Shown: piece after piece, positions 57,310-64,000 of the stretch | Layout of the letters: each line of letters opens with the position of its first letter | Position numbering within the stretch: the stretch's first letter is position 1 | Assembly (NCBI GenBank): GCA_018287875.1 | Contig: JAGVVL010000018.1 | Span: 124,001-188,000 of the forward strand | Reading direction: 5' to 3' | From: Nigrospora sphaerica | Lineage: Eukaryota > Ascomycota > Sordariomycetes > Amphisphaeriales > Apiosporaceae | DNA: 64,000 bases | Notes under the pieces: generated by a model | The model's database searches: none | Told to the model about the DNA's origin: nothing | Seen by the model: the letters and a program-made list of their open reading frames with translations, nothing else | Translations under genes and position numbers: made by a program

Positions 57310-57504
57310 TGTCGCAATATGAGGCTATTCACGTGGCTTAGGCTCTCCTACTAGGTCACGTGGCTCCTCTTCACATGCCAGGATTCACATGGTGACAGGG
57401 GTCCTGAGCTACTATATGTACTACTGCACCTACAGACAGATTTCCTTTGTTTCCTTCTAATGGATAACTTGAACCTCGCTTTCCACGATCTCTGCAGTGC
57501 GACA
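57310..57504 (+). repeat. 3' LTR of element E
   Basis: As 51708-51902 with about two transitions. Confidence 0.92.
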
Positions 57505-57932
57505 CAGTGTTACCGCTGTTATCGATATGGACACATTGCCCGAGTCTGCCGCCATGCACGGCGATGCGGGCTCTGCTCCTCGACTAAACACGAGGAAAAA
57601 GAATGCCCGGAAACGGAGAATTAGAGCCGATATTGCTGTCCAGCATGCCGAGGACCACACACTGCGTGGTCTAAGGAGTGTCTCGTCCGCCAGGAGCAGG
57701 TCCAGATCGCTAAGGCTGCTTATATCACGAGACCGAAGGGATTCGCACTGCCCTCATAAGAACCCCCTAAGCCAACAACCGAGGACTGGCAGACAGTACA
57801 GCCGCGGAAGCGTCGAGCAACCAGCTGCCGTACTAGACGCACTGGCAGAGCCCGTAGCAGAGCCCACGAAGAGACAGACGACATGGACATCGAAACGCCG
57901 GAGTCAACACTGGATAGCATCCACGCTCGACT

Positions 57933-60900
57933 ATGACAGCGCTAAGGATCCTACACTGGAACACGCAGAAAAGCAAGAAAGCACAGATACCGGTAGTCGA
58001 CGCTACCCACGAAGAATATAACGTCCTAGCTATCCAAGAGCCGTGGAGAAACCCACATACGCCGACCACCTACAGCCCGAGATCCTCTCCATACTACCTC
58101 CTATACGCTGCTAAGGGAGGCAGAGCATGCATTTACATTAATAAGAAGTACTCCCTAGCGCAGTGGACATACGAGGCGCAGCCAGATAGGTGTGATATCA
58201 CGATCCAGCTGCCAGACGGGCCTATAACGGTTATCTGCGTGTACTCGCCTCCTCCTGGATCTATCAGCAGACCAGACCTGCCAGCTATCGAAGCACTCTA
58301 TGCCGAACCCCAGCTAAAACGAACAGTCCTCGTGGGAGACTTTAACATCCACCACCCTGTCTGGGGAGGATACAACGTCCGACCCCATAATGCAGCTAAC
58401 AAGCTACTCCAGCTAGCAAAATCCTGGAGACTCCAGCTGATCACCCCCCCTGGAACACCGACATGGACTCGAAGAGGGTGCATAGACTCTACAATCGACC
58501 TAGCCTGGGCCACGGACGATCTCCGGGTCGCCTATAACGGATACGCACCGTACGCAGGATCCGATCACCTCCCTCAGGTGATACGCGTGGCTGGACCTCA
58601 TATAGACCGCCAAGACAGACCACGACGCAGCTGGAAAACAGCTAACTACGACCAAGCGAAGGCAGAGGCGGCACACCTACCACAGCCAAGGCGACTCGAG
58701 ACACCAGAAGAAATCGATAGCTACACCGAGACGTTAACTAAGGAGCTAACTCGGATAGCCGACCTAGTTGCCCCCCTCCGCCACTCTAAGGGGAGAGGCA
58801 AGGCTTAGTGGAACCACGACACGGAAAGAGCTATAGAGGAGGAGAGACGAGCCCAGCGAACATAGCTTTCCGACCGGACGGACGCAGCCTGGCGAGCCCT
58901 CCGGCAGTCATCCCTCCTTAAAAAGAAGGCAATCCGCGAGGCAAAGACGGCAACTTGGAGACATATGCTCCACGAGGCTTCTAGCCAGCCAGCTGGCGTC
59001 TGGAATATTGCGAGATGGGCTAGAACAGAAGGAGCGGCGCCGCCGTTACCCCTAGCAGTCCCTACTCTTCACACACCGTGTGGCGAAGTAACGACCTATA
59101 AGGAGAAAACAGAGGCCTTCCGCGAGAGATTTTACCCTCTCCCTAAGGCTAAGCCGAACGGCTTCTAAATAACAAACCGGCTCGCAGCGCCTCTCGATAT
59201 AGACGGCAAAGTGATAACAGAACAAGTCCAAGACGTTCTTACTAAGGCAGGCCAGTGGAAGGCACCTGGACTAGACCAGCTTCCGAACGGATTCCTTAAA
59301 CGCTTAGGAAAGCCCCTCTTCCAGGCCTTGGCCTCCCTAGCGGAAGCGTGCTGGCATATAGGATACTATCCAAGAGCGTTCCGGAAAGCAGTCACCGTTA
59401 TCCTCCGGAAGCCAGGAAAACAGCCAAACGAGTACCACCAAGCCGGCGGATGGAGACCTATCGCGTTGCTCAACACTATAGGGAAAGTGATCGAGAGCCT
59501 ACTAGCGCAACGGCTAGCTAGCTTTGCTAAAGAGAACGGACTGCTCCTAGACGAACAGATGGGCAACCGGAAAGGCCGCTCTATAGAAACGGCTTTGCGG
59601 TTGCTAACGGACCTAGTCTGCATAGCCTGGAAATATAGAGGCGCAGCAATCCTTCTATCGCTGGATATTTCGGGCGCTTTCGACTCCGTCGACCATGGAA
59701 GGCTTCTCGCTAACCTGCGAGCGCTAAGGGTCCCTATATGGACTATCAGCTAGATCCGAAGCTTCCTATCTAACCGGTCCACCACGCTATTCTTCGACGG
59801 CCAAGAATCGGACGAGATCCCAGTCCTGGCAGGCGTCCCGCAGGGCTCACCCCTATCGCCTATCCTCTTCTGCCTGTATATAGCCGGTCTCTATAAGGCT
59901 CTCCGCGCCGTACCAGGGATAGCTACTATAGCCTTCGTAGACGACACAAACCTTGTGGGCTTCGGTTTAAACCCCGAGCAGACCTGCGAGCGGCTGGAAG
60001 CCGCTTATAGGATCTGTAAGGAATAGGCAGTCAGCCACGGCATAACCTTCGCAGTACAGAAATATCACCTAGTCCACTTTTCTTAAAGACGGAAAGGTCC
60101 GGACACGAAGATAGCCTTAGAAGGTCACGAAATCGAACCAGAAGACTCCTGCCGCGTCCTTAGCATCCAGGTGGATAGACGTCTCTGCTAGGACGTCCAC
60201 ATCCAGTCGATATCGAAGAAGATGGCAACGCAGGTCTATGCTCTAGACCGGATAGCCGGCTCGATATAGGGCGCGTCTCTCTAGCAAGCCTGCCAAGTCT
60301 ATACAGCTATCGTACAGTCTGCGATAGGCTATAGAGCTTCAGAGTGGCACCGCTAGATCTCGAAAAATAGAGCCAAGGCACTCAAAGACGTCCAGACAGA
60401 GTGCCTCCGAAGGGTTACAGGAGCTTTCAAAGCCACGGCCACCGCAGTACTAGAAACGGAAGCTTACGTGTCCCCTTTAAACACGTGGCTCAATAGAAGG
60501 GTGGCGGCATCAGAAGAGAGGCTCCAACAGCCGCGTATCGCATCACTTATCTAAGCGAGATGCGATTGCGCAGCTAGATGGATCCTAACAAGGCCGACTC
60601 GCCGGCGCAGACCGAAAGGCCCCGACGCTCCCGATCGTAAGAGGTGGCTAGACGAATAGCTAGCTGGAGACTCAATATACAAGGCCGAGGAGAGAGACTG
60701 GCTTCAGAGATAGCAACAAACGCAGCAAAATCGAATAACACGAGCCCCGGTAGCAACTAAGATGCCGCCAGATAAGCACATCCTTAAGCTCTATAAGGGA
60801 CTCTATAAGGCCGAGAGCTCTATCCTTATTCAAGCGAGGACTGGCAAGATTGGGCTGCGAGACTTCCTTTTTAAGCGTAGGGTTCCAGGCTTCGACAGCC

Positions 60901-61121
60901 CCTGGTGTGTCTGCAGTCAGGGCAGGGAGACCGTCCGGTATATCCTCGTTTTCTGCCCACGGGAAAGAGAAAGGCGAGAGCATCTCGTCCAAGCTCTAGG
61001 AGGACCGATAGACACGGATAGGGTGCTCGACACCCTAGGAAAAGCAGGAATTATCGCGAGATGGCTACTCCGCTCCGGAAGGCTGGGCATGTTCCAGCTA
61101 GCGAATCAACTTATCAGCTAG
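57933..61121 (+). pseudogene. LINE 3 ORF2: endonuclease and reverse transcriptase
   Basis: One frame of 1063 codons, TAG/TAA stops only in the second two-thirds. Seen: AP-type endonuclease fully open 57933-58808 (ILHWNTQKSKKAQ, LAIQEPWRNP, VLVGDFNIHHPVWGG, STIDLAWATDD, GSDHLPQVI: all catalytic His/Asp/Asn/Glu motifs). RT 59211-60090: KAPGLDQLPNGFLKRL, GGWRPIALLNTIGKVIESL, LSLDISGAFDSVDHGRL, GVPQGSPLSPILF and catalytic FVDDTNLVG. C-terminal Cys-rich region WCVCSQGRETVRYILVFC near 60900. No RNase H motifs recognised between the RT and the C-terminal region. Known: target-primed reverse transcription. Confidence 0.88.
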
Positions 61122-61324
61122 GAAGCGGGCGCGCTAAGCCCGATCTCGGTATGGCAGGTTAAAGAGTAGATAGAAGCGGTACGACGCAGTGGAACCTAGG
61201 TTTTTCACCCGGCCGGACGTTAGCCCGGAACGGTTTTCCTAGGCTAAGATGCGCAGGGGGTCCTCATGGCCTAGATAGGTCGCTAGGTGTAAGAACAATA
61301 ATAATAATAATATAAGCCACGGTC

Positions 61325-63739
61325 TTCCGCGGCTTAGGAATCCTCGGGACAGACCAAGCCGGCCCCCACTCCAGCTGAGTCCGGACCTGGAACGGAGTGG
61401 CCAAGGCTGACCGCCCAAGCTAGGCTACACGTCAAGCCCCCGTACGATGGGTTGAGCAGGCCACATCAAAGGGCCAGAGCGGCCGTCGCGCCGAGCCGAG
61501 GAATCCAGCCGTCGTGACGGGCCTTCCCTGATACCCTGGGAAAACGTGCAGGGCTGCCTTCCCCGTTCCCCAAACCGTTTCTGTACAGCGTGTGAAAAAA
61601 ATACAGCCTGCCTTTTCTTCCCCTTATTCCCCCCAGCCCTTGCTATACGATGTACGCAAAAGTACAAAAGTGGACCGAGGTGCAGCACCCGCCCGTTCGT
61701 GCTATGCATGAGGGACGCTACGGCGGCGCGTCAGCAGTGGATTCTTGTAGCATGTCAGCGCGGGGGGCGGAAGGGCCATTCCATCGTATAGGCTTTGGGC
61801 AAGGCTAAGAAAGGTCTACGCTTCCGCCTTGGCATAAGCTAACGGTTCCACGGCCGGGTCGGCCGTACCTGGACAGGACCTGAGGTTGCTGTCGAGAAGA
61901 AAACAATCGTCGGCCGGTGGCCAATCAGAAGAGGCATAACAGTGCATTCCCTGGCCCCGGTGCCTGCCTCGCCACGCATGTATGATGCGTCCTAGCCACG
62001 CCCGGCCTGCTATTTCATAACTGGACGAGCGTATTCCCTGCGAATTAAAAGCGCGCTTGACTGGAGGAAGGGTTGCGGTCAGGTAGTCACACGCGCCTTG
62101 GACTTGCTTGCTTACAGATGTGTTCGCTCCATCTCGCATGCGTCGTTGCCTCGTCACCGGTGGACGCTTATGACGAGCCATTTGGGCAACTTTGGTGCAT
62201 CCTACATGGTCAGCAAGCCCCTTTAGCGGGGCTATATGCAGCGATTATAATCTGGCCACCCTCGCCGACGTTGAACCCTGCGGGATTCTCTTCGCTTCGG
62301 CGTCTGGCTGTCCTGGCCAGATCACGTCTCAAGAGGGCGCAATTCTGTTGCCATGTTTATGTTTCCCTTGATAGCTTCTCTCCCCCGAATGGAGTTACTT
62401 GACGTCTCCATCCCCGCTGGCTTCCATCATTGATTGACGATGGAGAGTGCCCGGTCCCGATGATGCATGGCTGGTGCGGAAGAGCTCGGACGCCTGGCGA
62501 CCGGGCGCGTGACCCCCACGAGAGATTGCTAAGTCTGGGTGGCCAACCTACCTATTTGCCCTGACAGACCGCCGGAAGGAGCTTGAAACGTATTCGAGGT
62601 ATCTATGACGACACCTCACGCAGTCGCGGCCCTTCTCCGTCCCATCCAGTGGGAACAACTCAGACTCGACCACTGTCGTGGGCAGCGCGCATGGCGTTGC
62701 TACCCACTCATGGCTCCCAATCGCTAATCACATTGCTTGTTCTGGTGTAGAGGAGGGCACCTTCCCTCCTGGAGATACTGCATGTCTGCAGGTGCGTTAG
62801 CTTCCTTGAATCTCGAATGTGCAGACAAACACTCCACCAGCTTCCATGCGGACAAGAAGTTTCCATGAAATGGCCGGTGGCCCGCGTCACCGGAAAGACA
62901 TCGTGACTGCATTCTCATCCGTGGCCATCATCGGAGAGTTTCAGCTCGTGCTAGCTACCTGGAAGTTGTGACGTGTCAGTCTCGTTGCCGCCTGCCCGTG
63001 CTGACTCCCAATGAATGCGCGTGCTTGGTGGATGCTGGTGTTCAAGCCGGGGTGCTAACTTGGATGGACCTGAAATTGCTGCCACGGGCGACTGTCAGTT
63101 TTCTTTCATATATACCCTCCTCCATAGATTACAGTCCCCTTTGATTCATGACAACGTGTTCGTCATGTGGTAATATGCATTGCTAACTGGAACGATTGTT
63201 CGGACTTGCCGAGTCCCTGTTGACTCGCTGTGTGGTCTCCAAAGTCGGCGCCGATACCATTGAAATTGGCTGTTGCACACCGTCGGGTTCGCGGCTCGTG
63301 GTGCACCCCCGAGATAAAATGAGAGCTTGTGTCGCATGTCATCAACACAGTGAAACTGAAGGTGGAAAGAGCGAAGGTGTCCCTGCTGTTGCCTGCTAGC
63401 GCGTGGAAGTGACCCTGCATTTCCATCGCGCTCGCAGGTCCTCCATCAGGCCAACTATATTGAAAGCTGGTCAGAGAGGCGAATCCAGCGCCGCTTTCTT
63501 GCTGTGTCTTGCCTGTCCCTTCTAACCTGGACATCTACGGAAACCAAAAGGCGCGTTGCATACAAGTCCAGGACGTGGGAAGCAACCACCGCTCCGGAAG
63601 AATCGAACGGGAACTGATTCCATTCGATGCGTCGTTGGGGAGTCATGCCCATCTCTATCCCACCTCCCATTACGTCCCCCGTCCACCCGATCTACACGAG
63701 CGACCGACTTCACCATTTACCCTACCCCATCCACCTCCC
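61325..63739. other. No recognisable gene
   Basis: Begins with the host sequence that also precedes LINE 3. Open frames of 100-125 codons (61816-62181 minus, 63163-63534 minus and others) show no family resemblance or convincing exon structure. The last 40 bp are CT-rich and probably the leader of the gene at 63740. Confidence 0.4.
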
Positions 63740-64000
63740 ATGGGGGCCCGCCGTGACGCAGCGGCGCTTCTGCGCATGCGCCTCCACGACTTCCTCGAGT
63801 TCCTGCCGCCGCACGACGAGGAGACGCTTGAGGCCTACTTCGAGCGCACGCAGGTTCCGGCCCCCGCCCGCCGGGGAGGGCTTCGCTAACCGTGAACACG
63901 GCGCAGGCCGACATACGGGCCTCGGCCGGGCGCCACCGGGCCTTCACACCCAAGGACATCCGCCGCTACTGTGGGCACAGGTTCAAGAAGGCGCCCGCTC
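63740..64000 (+). CDS. Hypothetical protein, 5' part (runs off window)
   Basis: ATG at 63740 in a good context (CTCCCATGG). Exon 1 63740-63853 encodes 38 residues (MGARRDAAALLRMRL start); intron 63854-63906 (53 nt, GTTCCG..CAG, with a CTAAC branch site at ~63889); exon 2 continues in phase to the window end (RHRAFTPKDIRRYCGHRF region). Without the intron the frame stops at 63887. High G+C third positions, as in expressed fungal genes. No domain recognised in 69 residues; possible Arg-rich nuclear protein, but function unknown. Confidence 0.6.

Larger units (their letters stand above)
51708..57504 (+). mobile_element. Ty1/copia element E (5797 bp)
   Basis: 195-bp LTRs (TGTCGCAATATG...GTGCGACA) at 51708-51902 and 57310-57504; CAGTG at 51703-51707 and 57505-57509. 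The LTRs differ at two or so positions, both C/T or G/A (CCAGG/CTAGG; GCAG/ACAG), i.e. CpA-type transitions. Gag-pol in one frame. PBS and polypurine tract (CTGAGGGGGTG at ~57298-57309) are in place. Confidence 0.93.
50776..57936 (+). pseudogene. LINE 3 ORF1, split by copia element E
   Basis: Coding parts 50776-51707 and 57510-57936. Starts MVDSPPSRQSAGGG; Pro-rich N terminus; helical region LRRFLAGDSDVATLIAAVQ; basic middle. It continues AQLKQ-CYRCYRYGHIARVCR, the knuckle codons being cut by the insertion after the second base of the first Cys codon. Then a second Cys/His cluster (CPACRGPHTAWSKEC) and PRKRRA near the end. A few TAG/TAA stops. The end TGA (57934-57936) overlaps the ORF2 ATG as ATGA. 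Confidence 0.82.
50663..61310 (+). mobile_element. LINE 3 (I/Tad-like, no RNase H seen), interrupted by a copia element
   Basis: Target duplication TATAAGCCACGGTC at 50649-50662 and 61311-61324; 3' tail (AAT)n at ~61296-61310; 5' end begins with an A11 run. Two genes, ORF1 (with a zinc knuckle, split by element E) and ORF2 (endonuclease and RT). Without E it is ~4.85 kb. Differs in sequence and tail from the LINE in element D. Moderately RIP-damaged. Confidence 0.9.

Overview
The window is fungal nuclear DNA, most likely from a filamentous ascomycete (Pezizomycotina). The evidence is a CFEM/Pth11-type receptor, introns of about 50-90 nt with GT..CTAAC/CTAAT..AG signals, pogo, Ty3, Ty1 and Tad/I-type transposons, and heavy damage to repeats in which nearly all in-frame stops are TAG or TAA (CAG/CAA to TAG/TAA, TGG to TAG). 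That damage is the pattern expected from repeat-induced point mutation (RIP). The species cannot be named from the sequence.

Layout. 1-5.7 kb is gene-bearing: a six-exon CFEM-domain 7TM receptor (minus) and an intronless calcineurin-like phosphoesterase (plus). 5.9-14.4 kb is a graveyard: a Fic-domain remnant, a pogo/Fot1 transposase, a ~900-codon unrecognised frame (8.1-10.9 kb), a DUF3716-like remnant, a Ty3 integrase remnant and a GC-rich block. 14.4-29.0 kb is chromovirus A (plus), split by six later insertions: a 323-bp element, three 330-bp solo LTRs of one family, one 567-bp solo LTR, and a complete, hardly mutated chromovirus B (18518-24376, identical LTRs). Each of the six has a matching 5-bp target duplication.

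29.06-47.96 kb is chromovirus D (minus), related to A. It is one insertion event (GATAG on both outer sides), and both its LTRs carry a full-length ~5.73-kb Tad-type LINE at the same LTR position, each LINE with its own 12-13 bp target duplication. This is the most unusual structure in the window: the LINE appears to have been copied into both LTRs.

48.0-49.5 kb returns to host genes: an intron-containing tRNA-Ala(CGC) and an 80-residue secreted four-cysteine protein with three exons and a TATA box (effector candidate). 50.66-61.31 kb is a second LINE (plus) interrupted inside its zinc-knuckle codons by a Ty1/copia element (51708-57504). 61.3-63.7 kb has no recognisable gene, and a new gene starts at 63740 and runs off the window.

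Overall this is a repeat-rich island of about 55 kb between ordinary genes. The TE genes are almost all inactivated; element B is the youngest and least damaged. All calls are from reading the sequence; no database search was run.
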